In this document: positions 11,723 to 23,248 of the stretch, in pieces
How the letters are laid out: each line of letters starts with the position of its first letter
Position numbering within the stretch: the stretch's first letter is position 1
Assembly (NCBI GenBank): GCA_021307315.1
Contig: JAJSPD010000096.1
Coordinates: 62,001-126,000, forward strand
Length of the DNA stretch: 64,000 bases
Origin: Bisporella sp. PMI_857
Taxonomy: Eukaryota; Ascomycota; Leotiomycetes; Helotiales; Helotiaceae
Direction: 5' to 3'
The notes under the pieces: generated by a model
What the model was told of the DNA's origin: nothing
The model's database searches: none
The model's input: only the letters and a program-made list of their open reading frames with translations
Made by a program: the position numbers and the translations under genes

Positions 11723-13677
11723 CTACCCCGCTTCCGCCGGCCAGAATATATCGTCTTTGTCACATTCATCTTTACCATAAGTTTGTGGCAAGGACACATC
11801 GAGTCCAAAGTCTTTCAACGCTTGTATGAAGACCTGATAAGCCTCATCACTTTCGTTCTTGGCAACGCCAGCAGCAGTCGCCGCCGTGTTCTCGAGGCCT
11901 TCGGGAACCTGCAAGGATGTTGGGTAAGAGATGATATGAGGATCTGCCCCGTATTGAAGAAGAGTCTGTATCATTTTATAGCTTCCGGTTTCAGCAGCTT
12001 CGTGCAGTAACGTCCAACCACACTTGTCTTGTTCATTGATAAAGTTTGGCGGCAAGTGCTTGGCTAGTTCAATAAATGTATCCGTGTTTCCAAATCTTAC
12101 CGCACATCGAACCGGTGTCCATTGCAGACTGGTACGGAGCTCGCAAGGGGCTCCATGTCTCACGAGGGCTTCGACGTCGTGTCGGTTACCAAAAACTGCT
12201 GCACGATGCATAACAGACCATCCCGCAGCATCCTGAACATCATATTCTGAAAACGAAGCGGCGGAGAGTAGGTCCAGATATTCAGCGCATGGTTCCTCTG
12301 TTTTGTGGAGCCATTCATAGCCAAACAGATTAAATGCTGGAGTCCAACCTTTAGCACTAATATGATCGATTTTTGCTCCATTTTCGATGAGTAGTCGCGC
12401 AATATGGAGTTTTCTGCTGGCAAAGGCCCATTCCAAGGGGCTCCTATTGAAGTGTGAGGGGTCGATTCTGCGTGTGCTTTTTTTTTAATCACCTACGTCA
12501 TATACTGTCCGAATGGAGAGTTAACATCAGTGCCAGAGTAGATAATCACCTCAACTAGTTCTCTTGTTCCATTCTCGATTGCGTACTGCCAAAATCAGCT
12601 TTGAAACGGCTGTAAGTTAATACTTACACGCAGAGGAGTAGAATTCTCGGGTGTCACATCATTCGGACTTGCTCGTCCAGTTCTGAATAGCTCTTTGACT
12701 AATGGCGTGTCACCGTTCTTGCAAGCAGTCATTATCTGGGAGTCCTCGGGCACAACGTTCTTGACACTGATGCCTCCGGACACAAAAGAGAGACCAATTC
12801 CAGCTAAAGGGAAACGGCGGATTCGAATGTCCCAAGATATTAGTCTCATACCAAGAAGCTGAAGATAAAGACTACCCGAGAAGTTGTAAGTTGTTTGGTA
12901 GTCATTGCCGTATCGAGACATGACCGCTTGAAGTCCAAGCAGGCGAAGCCAGGACTCTTCCAAGAATGCCCTCGAACCCCAAAACTTGTTCTTATCGTGA
13001 GGATCGCGAGTAGCCAAGCTATTAAAGACTATATCGCCTTGAGGCCTTCCCTCGTCTGCAGCACGCTTAACATGATTGCGAATTGTAGTTGAGCTCTTGA
13101 CCAAGACAGACTTTGAAGTGATGGCTAATTGGGATTTCGTTTCGATAGCTTTACGAGATAGGCTAGTGATACGGCTAGTCTCACTAGATTAGCTATATAA
13201 AATTCTCAATATACATCTATATAAGTTGCAGCTCATGATGTTTGCTTACACGTTCAAAATCATCAATATTGTTTGAACACTCATTTGAGTTTGCTGAAGT
13301 CGAGAAATAATATCCTTCATCTTTGAGTGGTCATGGAATGCCCAGACAAGCCGATTATATGTTGAGGGTTTCCCATCTGGCTTGTATTTGATGCAAGCTT
13401 TCTGTACATCAATGATAACTGACTCTGCCGCAGCCAAAGCTCCTGATAGGCTACAGGTCTCATCAGGCAAAAGCGCCAAGTTGTCATCGCTTAGACTCTC
13501 TTCGAGGTTGCCGATGAAGATTAATTCAGATTGGAGTAGAGCAAGTTGTGTAGTTAGATGTTGGAGTTCTGCTGGAGCATCTCGAAATTGCTGCACAAGT
13601 TTCGTTGCGAGACGAAGAGTCTCGGCTGTCAGGTTGACGAAGGTTACGATTGAAGCTGCTGTTCCCACTATATCCAT
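11723..13677 (-). CDS. Fungal N-terminal domain + ankyrin repeat protein (paralog A)
   Basis: Exons are 13677-13250, 13174-12628, 12585-12497 and 12443-11723, giving 594 aa. I start at the Met of MDIVGTAASIVTFVNLT because paralog B begins at the same point; an in-frame ATG at 13845 would add 56 residues. Residues 1-140 form a helical domain like the SesA/HeLo-like N-termini of fungal STAND proteins (QQFRDAPAELQHLTTQLALL). The middle contains the stretch LLGLQAVMSRYGNDYQTTYN. From about 320 come ankyrin-type repeats, for example GWSVMHRAAVFGN, WTPVRCAVRFGN and GWTLLHEAAETGS. There is no NB-ARC or NACHT P-loop. Introns are 75, 42 and 53 nt. The architecture suggests a sensor or signalling role in non-self response, which is inference. 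Its close relative lies at 34830-36780 on the same strand. Confidence 0.75.
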
Positions 13678-13964
13678 CCTTTGCTTGCATTCGGTTTCGA
13701 CGGAACTGGTATTGCTATTTTCTACCTTCAGCGGAGACTGTAGAGCTCTTAATAACGAAACAGAGACCATCTGTAAATCAGTCGGTGCTGTTGCCTTAAT
13801 AACACGACGGCTAGTTTGAGGCGTCCAGTAGTATTTAATGGTCATAGTGAAGCATCAGTTCGGGCACGTAGAGTGTCAGCTTCCTGTTGTGACAGCAATG
13901 GGTGTAGCACGGCGCGGAGCTATTGGAAGCAGAGTATTTTCGAGCCATGAACTTTGCGCCTATT

Positions 13965-14260
13965 AATGAGTTGAGGCTCGTTGGGATGGAGTGCCTTGGG
14001 TATGAACACGCCAATTTTGCAGGATATGTTTGGTGTGACGACTCTGACAGCGGTTGGCCCAGCCTGCTTTATAGGGATTTCGGTCTGAGGCACATTCGGA
14101 ATGTGGACGATTCAGGTGTGCTCCGACTTCAAATTGAGTTTCGATTGGACGAATGAAGTTACACAACCAAATAGCAAATATGTGGCTGCAGATCAATGGC
14201 TCAAGGTTGCGTACATTACCAGACATGCCAAGTCTTGCCCGCACCCCTCAACGCCCCATA
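13965..14260 (+). repeat. Degenerate repeat R1 upstream of paralog A
   Basis: Begins TTGAGGCTC..GCCTTGGGTATGAACA and includes GAAGTTACACA, TGTGGCTGCAGATCA and TACATTACCAGACATGCC. The same blocks in the same order occur at 39405-39745 (R3), and the first block also at 37025-37075 (R2), upstream of paralog B. The copies look eroded and carry no continuous coding frame. Confidence 0.6.
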
Positions 14261-14368
14261 TAATACAAGGACATCGAACGAAATTTTCTAATAACCTGTG
14301 GAGCTTGGAGCTCTTATGATAAATAACACCAAAACAGGCAACGGGCCGATCGGAAGAGTGTGATTAAC

Positions 14369-14863
14369 ATGTCTGACTACACAAATCGCGACAATGATGG
14401 CTCGGGTGGGACGGGTTCTGGCCGACAATCAACTTCGTACAACGACCAACAAGGCTCAGGTGAGGGATCAGGTCAGCAATCAGATTGGTATAACGACTAC
14501 TATGGCTCTGGTGAGGGATCAGGTCGGCAACAAGATTGGTATAACGACTACTATGGCTCTGGTGAGGGATCAGGTCAGCAATCAGATTGGCATAACGATT
14601 CCAAAGGTTCAAATGAGGGTTCAGGTCAGCAATCAGGCTCGCATAGCGACCACAAAAAATCCGCCGAAGGGACAGTCGACCATAGGCAGAAGAGCAATAG
14701 AAGCAACAAGCAACAGTTAGTCTTACAACTGTATAATTGGAGATATACATTGACCAACGAGACAGGAAATGCTCTTGCAAACGGGGAAATTGTCCTCCTG
14801 GCACCGGATGCTGGGTGGGCACGGGGCCGAGACGTCCTCGATGATCATCCGACATGTCAGTAA
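14369..14863 (+). CDS. Hypothetical Gly/Ser/Gln/Asp-rich tandem-repeat protein
   Basis: An intronless frame of 164 aa starting at ATG 14369. Residues about 11-96 are five tandem units of 17 residues (the first is 18), consensus GSGEGSGQQSDWYNDYY, followed by a Lys/Arg/His-rich segment and a tail with the stretch LYNWRYTLTNETGNALANG. No signal peptide or membrane segment is seen. The in-frame length of the repeat unit (51 bp, no stops) supports translation on this strand. The frame also lies open on the other strand, but without an ATG start. It resembles no family I can name. Repeat copy number probably varies between strains. Confidence 0.4.
   Translation: MSDYTNRDNDGSGGTGSGRQSTSYNDQQGSGEGSGQQSDWYNDYYGSGEGSGRQQDWYNDYYGSGEGSGQQSDWHNDSKGSNEGSGQQSGSHSDHKKSAEGTVDHRQKSNRSNKQQLVLQLYNWRYTLTNETGNALANGEIVLLAPDAGWARGRDVLDDHPTCQ
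14399..14656 (+). repeat. Tandem 51-bp minisatellite, five units, in frame
   Basis: Units at 14399-14452 (54 bp, divergent), 14453-14503, 14504-14554, 14555-14605 and 14606-14656 (divergent). The two central units are nearly identical. The repeats encode the 17-residue units of the protein at 14369-14863. Confidence 0.9.
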
Positions 14864-15859
14864 CCGACTGAGTTTCAGCACCAAACTTTTGCTTCTGTTT
14901 CAGCTTGTATCGATATTTACCCCTTGCTTCCTCTCCAGATGTAAAATTGTTGTCTAGGTCCCGTGACTTCGCTGCTTGATGCTGGTGGTGGCGTAAGAGA
15001 TGACAGATTGCACAATCCGCAGACAAGCAGTATGAAGACCTGGATAGCCCTCCGACCCACTTCTGCCAGCAACAGGATTGAATAAAGATGAATAGATATA
15101 CGAGATAGATTCTGGGACAGAGTCAACTTCAGGTATGTATTTCCAACATTTTATGATGATTTAATAATAAGGGTGCTCAGTCTAATCTCAGAGATATTCT
15201 ATAGACAAGAAGTATGTTGCTGTTAAACCACACACGCTCCAGGACCAATGCCTGGAGCCATTTTTCTTAGAGACCCATTTTCTCATTAATTTAAGCGAAC
15301 CGCCTCGACATCGCATCTACGAAGGCAGAGATATACGATATTATTCGATGGTGTATGATGAGTTGCATTTATTCCTACTATTAGAAAAAGCAATCGGATG
15401 AGTTACACCAGCCAGTTATGCTTACGTAATTTATTTGAAGCATGAGTAGAGGCCAACAATCATGTGGGAGAGCTAAGCTTTAGCCTTCTACAGAGCAGCA
15501 TGGCGAGACTCAGGGTCAAGCTACGCGTTAGCACATTATATGTATAGATGGACGATATCACTGTGATCCGCGCAAGAGATTCATTTTCAAGGTGACTTGG
15601 AAGTAATCCGTCAAGATATTCGCTCACTTGGTCGTCCCAAGTCCATAGCTGAGGCATTGACATTTAAATTCGTCTATTCGCAAGTTATGATTTACGAACA
15701 TGGTATATAATACCAGGAGGTTCTTGCACGTTATGCGGTATATTATATAAACCGAAAATAGAGAGCCGATATAACTATAATCTCAATTCCCTCTTCCACC
15801 AACTTCTAAACTAGCTACTTGGTATAAATTCGGCCATAAAACTTCCTCTCAATATCTGT
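14864..15859. other. Intergenic, nothing recognised
   Basis: AT-rich, short frames only, no repeat structure noticed. Confidence 0.5.
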
Positions 15860-16640
15860 GCGCTAGTCAATCTGAGTCTTAGGAGTAACATGGAAGCAAG
15901 GTGGCCCCTGATCATCTTGTTTCTCGCTACACCTTATTAGGAACCGATAGCTCTTACACGAGATGCAGACTTGGCTAGCTCGAAACGCCTTGCCGCAAAG
16001 CCAAATGCGACAGCTGAAACTCTCAGACTGTGAGAGTCCAATGGCGCCACATTTACTTTCCAAGGATAATGTCGAAAGTTACCTGAAGAGGTGAGTCCGA
16101 AGAAGGGTATGAAACGGAGCATGATTAAGACCTACGGCATTTATCGGCGACCGTACGCTCGACTTCTTCAGTAAGGCATTGCAATAGCGTGGAAGTGAAT
16201 TGGTGCTGATAGGCGGCTGCAACTTGTCTCATCCGCAAATGTCGGAACATTTGCTACGGTTATCTCCGCTCACCAGAGTGGTACCAAAAAAGCAAGATCG
16301 TTGGCGGCAGATAGAGCTTCAGGGCTTGAAGGTAACTATATGTTTGAAAGGGTTACCGAAAGGCACTTGCCGCTAACTTACAAATGGATCGCAATCAATC
16401 GGCGTTTCCCTTTCGATGCTCAGGCTTAGCTTTTTTCTCGCACACATTCGACAATCTGCCAAATCGTCATCTTGGAAAATTCGAGGTTGAAATTCACAAA
16501 CCTAGTTACACTTCTAGCATCTTATCTGGTCAACCTGGCCATAAAGACGGATAGCCTTGGCATCGAGATCCAGTAGTCGTTGCTCGATACAATAAATATT
16601 TGTGTAATGTCATGCAGATCGGTGCTCGCTTGTTAACTTA
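15860..16640 (-). pseudogene. Possible multi-exon gene or relic with paired-cysteine motifs
   Basis: On the minus strand several coding-like blocks follow one another but I could not join them in one clean frame. About 16600-16530 reads YCIEQRLLDLDAKAIRLYGQ. About 16500-16385 reads CEFQPRIFQDDDLADCRMCA and on to a good donor GTAAGT. About 16255-16115 reads MRQVAAAYQHQFTSTLL and on. About 16055-15900 reads KCGAIGLSQSESFSCRI and on, with CISC. The repeated C-x2-C pairs suggest a zinc-binding fold. Either further small introns exist or the gene is decayed. Family unknown. Confidence 0.3.
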
Positions 16641-18566
16641 TCCATGGCCATGGGGAAATGTGGGCCTACACGAGTCAGACTGCAGACATGCCACCAGCTA
16701 TCAAATGGAAACGGTTCGCCTCGTCTAGGGAAAATAGGAAGACCAGTCAAAGGAGAGTTTGTCTGGCTTTTCGCAATTACTGAAAGGCGGGAACTAGATC
16801 AAATTAGTACCGATAAAGGTATTCACCAATTCCGCTCACAGCCAGGCTTTGGCCGACAGGTTTATCCGACTGATGATAATGACCCTTCTACTCAATTGTA
16901 AGAGCTTCCTTACGCGGGTGAAGTTATTCACGGATGTTGGAATCTTCCAGACTAGCTCTTCGATCTCTTGGCTCTTCCACTGCTTCTTCACGAGCGACAT
17001 TTAGCCAAAAGTTCTCCGTTTCACTGCATCGGAGCTATTAATTATTATCGGCCAATCTGTTTAAGCACTAGTAAGACTTGACGAAGTAGTGTTAGGCCTC
17101 TAACCTTGGGAACCATCTCGGCAATACACCTTCCCCTTAGAATTCGAGGCAGCAGCCAAGTCGGAATCATTACTAGCACGAAATGTGTTTCTATCGTGGC
17201 CAAATTCCACGGCTGTGAATAAGACAGACATATTCAAAACATCCTGAATCCACGTGAGGATGAAAGAATAGTTAAGAGGGTGAGAGTCGGGTAGAACTGG
17301 GGGAGGGGTGCCTGGGTACTTGTACCTGAACAGACTCGTTGGCGCAGCAGGAAAAGGAGGTCCTGGACTGACTAACCTGTAAGACACGAGACCATCATCG
17401 GATGGATGTCTTTAGCTAGTGGATCATTAGCTCTTCCGCACATACTCAGTATACCCAGAACTGGACTGTTTCCCACTCCCCTGCTCTCGGACAGCTCACA
17501 GTTTGGCGCAACAAAGTAATTCAAAGATAGTAAAGCCGCAGCTACTCGTCATACCATCCAATAAGGGTAATGGCGTAACTCTCCTCAAATCCATTGCGTG
17601 CTTGGAAGCTAAACCGACCCGAAGCCTAGTTAAAATATACATAAACCGGCCAATGACCAACATAACTGTAGACCCACCATTTGCCCTACTACCATTCCAA
17701 AGCAAGCCGGCATTCTAAATCTCCTAGCTAGCCAATTTATTGGCAGACGGGGATGATGTTGGGTGTGGTCTATATAGTATCCTAAAGCCTGAAGGCCAAC
17801 CTTTAGGATAATGACTCGCTTCTCCTCTTCGATTTTGCTATTTTCTGTTAAGTATGTAGATTGAGGCATGATAAGGGGATCAAAGAGGTCAGACTTTAAA
17901 TGGCTGAGACTAAGCATCATAGACCCAGCTGTGGATGATCAGAATCTGTTGCTGGTCAGACCAGAGGCCGTTTACTCTCCTTAGTGTGTTTGAGCCTGCG
18001 ATTCTGGGGATCATACTGACTCCTGCCGTCAGATCACCGTTATAAAAGAGATCTTGAGGTGGGGTCAGGCTAATTGTTGGACTTGGTTTTTCATGTAAGT
18101 AGTTGTGGTATATATGCCATGCTGATATGAGCAACTGACGCATCGTTACTACAAGAAACTCAAAAGACTAGAGTTGTCGCGACCCTAGCCTTTCACGATC
18201 TACCATCCAAAAGTCTCAATATGCGTAAGGGTTACTTAGCTTTCTCCACCTATTCTGCACATTGGTGCCCGCGTCTTCTCATTAAAGGGCAATTCTGTGC
18301 TCCCCACTCCGGTATTGAGCGAGCCGATGAGCCTTACATTCAGCGCCACATTTGTGCGTTGACAGGAGGCTCTAGCCAGGCAGGGCTCTAGGGAAAATAC
18401 ATTGTAGGACTTGGAGGTTCCTGTGCCGATGAAACGAAACACAAAAAGCAGCGCAGTTAGGAGCTATTTATAAAACGGGGCAGCCGTAAGTGGGATCAAT
18501 TTTCAAAGTATTTAAAATGCGCTACAATGTATTCCTAACCCTGACTATATTAGCCAGCGGTATGAC
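16641..18566. other. Intergenic, nothing recognised
   Basis: Several short frames (for example 17100-17387 minus) with no motif. No TIR-bounded element or tandem array seen. Confidence 0.5.
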
Positions 18567-19471
18567 CTAGCCAGCTGCAATATTACGATCGTTCCAGTCT
18601 AACTGTTGCCCCTGATGTTCTCGTCTCTCCAAGGGATCTAAAACGTTCCTCATCTCATTTTTATTCTCACACCTCACAAGCAATTTCGAGTCCTGTCCAA
18701 TCATCGCTCTAGCAAACCATAAACTCACCATCCTCAAAAGAAACACGACTATAGCAACAATAACAACTTCCACTAGCGCTGTCACAATAGACACGCCATA
18801 GACAGTACTAAAGAGAAATATAAAGTACACCGTTATAAGCATCTGCGCGAGCCCCGGTAGCATGTCCGCAAAATTTTCCATACAGTCCCGTCTGTAATAA
18901 ACGACAAGCTGCCGGTTCGCAACGGAGCGGGTCTTGGAGATATAAGTCCAATGCAGGAACAAGGGCCATATGGGGCCGACAATCGGGATGGGCAGGGAAA
19001 GGCTCACATGCCACAAGATATTTGCGTTCCCATTACAAGCCTAGAGGGGCCGGAGGCGACTCGATTTGACGGTGTGAAAGAGAGCCATAGGTAGTACTAC
19101 AGTGGCTAGTTGAATGAGAACAAGACGCTAGCATATAGAGGTCTGTTACGAAGAGGAGGGGTGTGATCATCCCTGCCGCGTATATCAAATAGAGGATCAT
19201 CTTTCAGACAGTCCGCCGCCGTAACTGCCCTGGCGTGAGACTTCTGAGTCACGGGTAAACCGAATGTGAAGCCGGCGGTTATTATAGCTATGGCGTTATT
19301 GCCGGTAAGAACAAGCTCGTGAATGTTGGTGGTAGGGAGTTTTGGGACTAAGATTAAAAGGGGGATAAGCGACAGAATAGTTGTGGCCGACGCGTAGGCT
19401 AGTTTGTCGATCTCTTTTGCTCCCTCGAGAAATTTGTTGTTTTCCAAGTCGCAACGCTCCATCGTTGGTTG
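18567..19471 (-). pseudogene. Decayed gene for a multi-pass membrane protein of unknown family
   Basis: Minus-strand blocks look like one integral membrane protein. 19462-19130 contains KLAYASATTILSLIPLLIL and ITAGFTFGLPV. 19125-19045 contains LIQLATVVLPMALFHTVK. 19040-18567 contains ANILWHVSLSLPIPIVGPIW, YYRRDCMENFADMLPGLAQM and two further hydrophobic segments. Blocks 1 and 2 are out of frame with each other, and a TAG (about 19051) interrupts blocks 2 and 3. I found no pair of splice sites that repairs both, so I call it degenerate. The tone is that of a conserved fungal family with 4-6 membrane spans; I cannot name it. Confidence 0.4.
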
Positions 19472-20315
19472 AATTATTAGACGGAGGAATTAAAACAAGG
19501 GTTGGAGCTGAAATGTAGTTTTTGAAAACACAGTACAAGAACGTGTAAAGTTGAGAAAGTTGAGCTAACACCGGCGCAATTAAGGTCAGGTCTTTATCAC
19601 ATAAGACAAAGTCTAGAAAGCTTCACGGGCTTGTTATTATACTCCCGCTGTACTTGACTGTCTCGAAATGCTAAAGGTAACAAACAAGGATGCATCTTGT
19701 CAATACTAAAGCTTTAAAAACTTAAACTACTACAATACCGATCAAACACGCCTGAAATCTCGCGGGTCGCTCAAATCCTCTCTTTCCAATTTGTGGCATG
19801 CTCGGATTGATGTGTAACAAACCGTTTGGAACCCGTGCCGGCTGCGCAAATCTAGTGCGGGAATCAATATAGCCCAGGAGAGGTGAAAAAGATTGTTAAA
19901 AGCCCAACGCCAAGTATATGCAGGCGGCTGTGTATTGCGCAAGATTTCCCGCTAAGTACTTGGTATATTCAGTTAAGCGTTGTTGGACAGACTATAAACA
20001 ATTGTAGGGCTGAGTTGCCGACTCCGGAGCGGTGTCATTGTACAAAAATAAAATAAAAGTTAATTGAAGCTATAGGATTCAGCTAATAAAAAATTAAAAA
20101 GCGATATCTCGACCAGATGATTTTTTTTTTTAACAAGCTAGTTGCTAAATAATTGTGACGGACACTGTCACGTGACCATCCAAGTAAAAATAATACTATG
20201 ACTTAGCTAGAATAGCTGTTAAATTTGTAGGATTACATGTTTCGGACAAGTAGAATGTTCGGCCATAGCTAACGCAACGACGGATTTTCCAGCATACGGC
20301 TAGATGTTCGTATAT
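19472..20315. other. Intergenic, AT-rich
   Basis: No gene seen. A short inverted repeat GTGAC..GTCAC with CACGTGAC lies near 20155-20175, and a poly-T run near 20120. Confidence 0.5.
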
Positions 20316-20562
20316 CGTGTTGAATAGGTTGGTTACAGATGAAAACATAGACTTAGCGTGTCACAGTTTAGGCATTCTTTACGTGGACCAGGGCAAACTC
20401 GATAAGGCAGAGAAGGCGTACCGGCGGGCGTTGAATGTGAAAGAGAAAGCTTGGGGCCAGACCACACATAAACGAATTCAAACACGAGTTGCAGCTGCTA
20501 ATCGATTCAATGTCAGCTCTCTGTCCTGCGGAAATATAGACAATAGAGTTAGCTATCAATAG
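20316..20562 (+). pseudogene. Relic of a tetratricopeptide-repeat (TPR) protein
   Basis: The frame contains one well-kept TPR unit, LACHSLGILYVDQGKLDKAE and on to AYRRALNVKEKAWG, of the kinesin-light-chain-like type that forms the C-terminal sensor of fungal NB-ARC-TPR proteins. There is no start codon, no second unit and no neighbouring NB-ARC. The frame then drifts into non-TPR sequence and stops. It is best read as a fragment left by loss of a larger gene. Confidence 0.55.
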
Positions 20563-20803
20563 CCGAAGCCCAGACGAAGCTGGCGCACTAAAATAACGAA
20601 AAGTTGTATCCAAAAGGCGATTGCCATGTTGGGGACGGTATTTCTCCCGGCGCATATCCTTCCGAATGTTATCTCTCAAATGTGTCCACTCACTCACCCC
20701 AATCAATAATAACACCCTTCCTAGTCTCTTTCAGCATGACGCTCTTCGACTGGCAATTAAGCAATTATAATGATATTTACGTGTCGCCATTCTTCTGGAT
20801 ATA

Positions 20804-20974
20804 CAGTCAAACCTGGTTATATCGGAACGCTCGGTTCTAGGCTAACTTCCGATATAAGGAGGTTTCTGATGTATCCAGGCTCTATATACCCAGCTGAAAT
20901 CAATCGCTCCAGACATCCTTCCGATAAAAAGAGGTTTCCAATATAAGGAGTTCTGATATAACCAGGTTTGACTG
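20804..20974. mobile_element. MITE copy 1, 171 bp, TA-flanked, pogo-like terminal repeats
   Basis: Starts CAGTCAAACCTGGTTATATC and ends with the inverted match GATATAACCAGGTTTGACTG, flanked by TA on both sides (20802-20803, 20975-20976). TA duplication and the CAG.. terminus suit Tc1/mariner-pogo type elements. The interior repeats the motif (T)CCGATATAA.GAGGTTTC. It is non-coding. A second copy lies at 30618-30790. Confidence 0.8.
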
Positions 20975-20976
20975 TA

Positions 20977-21321
20977 CTTGTTTATATAGATCCCTTAGAC
21001 AACCGCCATCGTCGGCTCTTACTTTCTATGGGACCCGAAACTGTCCATCGGGGCACACAGAGAAGATGAATAGTTCGAACTATGGATAGTAGACATGAAG
21101 CGAAATTCCAAAAAAATCAAACTGTAAGAAGCAAAGGGTCGTGAGTCCAGCAATGAGGCGATCCAGAAGGTCTGATCAGAGAATAACTTGTGAACGAGTT
21201 TCAATGATTATATAATTGTTGAATCCCGTTGTGATTTACAGTACTCCACCGAAGCGAGCCTAATACAGATTCCAAATCCACAAAAGCTCCAACCAGAACG
21301 TCCCCGTGGCAACTAGACTCT
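20977..21321. other. Intergenic between two repeat elements
   Basis: No coding frame or structure recognised. Confidence 0.5.
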
Positions 21322-21330
21322 TTAAATTAA

Positions 21331-22017
21331 CGGCAAATATCTCATATACCACCATTTGCCTGTATTATTTCTGAAATACCACACTTTTGTTTGGACTCTT
21401 TCTCATATACCACTACTTTTTTCTTGGCACCAAAACAGTGGTATATCAGATATACACCTGCAAAATGATGGTATTTCAGAAAAGAACCTGTTTCATGTTG
21501 TATATCTGAAATACCATCATTTTGCAGGTGTATATCTGATTGTAGGAACACCCGGGTTGCAGTAATTACTTATACTTTAACCCGAGGGCACGCACGCATA
21601 TGTTTGATGCGTAATGCTCGTTGAAGTTAGTAGATAAGTCTTGATTGTTGGTTGATTCTTGATTGTTGGTTGATTTTTGATTGTTCTAAGCTCTTGTTCT
21701 AAGGTGTTGAGTAGGATCGAGGTCCCACGTTTCAAGTGCTAGTCGCATGATCATAACTACATATAAATGGCTACTAACAATAAATAGAACTGGGATATAA
21801 AGCAGATTGAGTATTTAGAGTATTACTATAGATATCTTTCAAAAAAGTACCCTGTTTTCCGATATACTATTGTTTTACGTGCTTATATCTCATGTACCAT
21901 TGCTTTACGTGCTTTTATCTCATATACCACAAGTGTGGTATATGAGAAAGAGTCCAAACAAAAGTGTGGTATTTCAGAAATAATACAGGCAAATGGTGGT
22001 ATATGAGATATTTGCCG
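21331..22017. mobile_element. Non-autonomous foldback element, 687 bp, 83-bp perfect TIRs, 9-bp TSD
   Basis: The first 83 bases (CGGCAAATATCTCATATACC and on) are matched without mismatch by the reverse complement of the last 83. The direct repeat TTAAATTAA abuts both ends (21322-21330 and 22018-22026). A 9-bp duplication with long TIRs is typical of Mutator-like elements; the assignment is inference because no transposase is present. Inside lies a second perfect 36-bp inverted pair (21445-21480 and 21505-21540). A TTGATTGTTGGTTGATT direct repeat occurs near 21640-21685. Identical TIRs argue for recent insertion. Confidence 0.8.
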
Positions 22018-22026
22018 TTAAATTAA

Positions 22027-23248
22027 TGAATGTCTCCCTCGACGACTCCTTCCAATGCCACTGTGACTCTCGTATATCTTAATAATTTACATCTTCAAAT
22101 AATGGTTAATATAATTTATCATTTATTTCCTCGTATATATCCCTCTTTACAACTGATAGCTCGAACGGTTTTCTTTGCGACATGAGAGGCAGACCGTCAA
22201 CCAAGGTGCGAGTAGGAATTACAAGGCAAAGCAATTGCACCCAGCTTCACAGGAGTCTACCGTACATCAAACAGGTTATTACTGAACATCACCGCGAAGG
22301 TACGGAGCGCTGAAGCGATGCGCTACACTGGACCATGCCTTGCTAACACGCTATCATGTATGGCTAGAGATTGGATGTTGTGTTTTTGCGTGAAAATCCA
22401 GGATCGTGCAGTGCCAAACCCACCGATTGAACAACGTCGTTTCCACGTTCACGAGAAGGCTTTATTGTCGATTTCAGAATCAGCACTACTCATTTAAAGT
22501 ATAGATTGAAACGCGACGTTGGACATCTCTGGGCCTTCACTTTCGCAGCCTTGCAGAGCGGTGAGAGCCTCTCGAAAAGGGACATCTTCTTGTATTTCTG
22601 CGAAGTATTTTGAATTCAGCCATGTAAGCTGAATGGCTGAAATCCTTTTTCTTTGACTCCAAGTCATCAGTCGAGAATCGGCAGAATCGGCGGGCGACAT
22701 GCAGCTTGTGACTCTCCACCCGAAACCTAGCCAACCCAAGCAGAGGACGTCGAATTGAATTCTTTGGGGTGCGGCCAGGCTGAGAAGACGGGAACCCAAG
22801 AATTGATATCCTGCATGAGGCATGTCGGGTAAAGTTGCTTGCGTTGCCGCACTGTTCCAGCCAATGCTGTTATCAGACGCCTTCAGCCTCACGCCTGTCT
22901 ACCCAACCACTTCCGCGACCTAGACCTGCGTCCCCGCCCTGAGTTGGCGGGCTGTCGCTGACTTTGGCCTGACTTGCACAGGTAATTTTTTGCACCGATG
23001 TGTCTCTTGTGGACGAGCGGAGATCCATAGGAGCCGCTGACTTCAATGATTCAGCCTCAGCATTCTTTGATCGGGTTGCCTTTGGCCCAGCGACTGCATC
23101 CCAGATCATGATCCGCCGCCCAGACTCTATCAATTAGAAGAGCCCCAGTTCGGCAACTCATCTTAGATACGAGCGCTTTCGGCGCGTTCTTCCTTCTAAC
23201 CTTCACTTTGGGCCTTGCGCGCCGCGGCGCGCCGATCCTTGATTGAAA
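22027..23248. other. Intergenic, no supported gene
   Basis: Two minus-strand frames (about 23109-22873 and 22890-22494) are open but in different frames, without motifs or convincing splice sites. The right end is the promoter of the ankyrin gene. Confidence 0.45.

Noticed and set aside
14364..15026. Long minus-strand open frame over the tandem repeat
   Set aside because: It starts at a non-ATG codon and mirrors the repeat of the plus-strand frame; the plus strand has an ATG and a more protein-like composition.
22494..23133. Possible two-part minus-strand gene
   Set aside because: The two frames do not connect by any convincing splice, one lacks an ATG and neither shows a motif.
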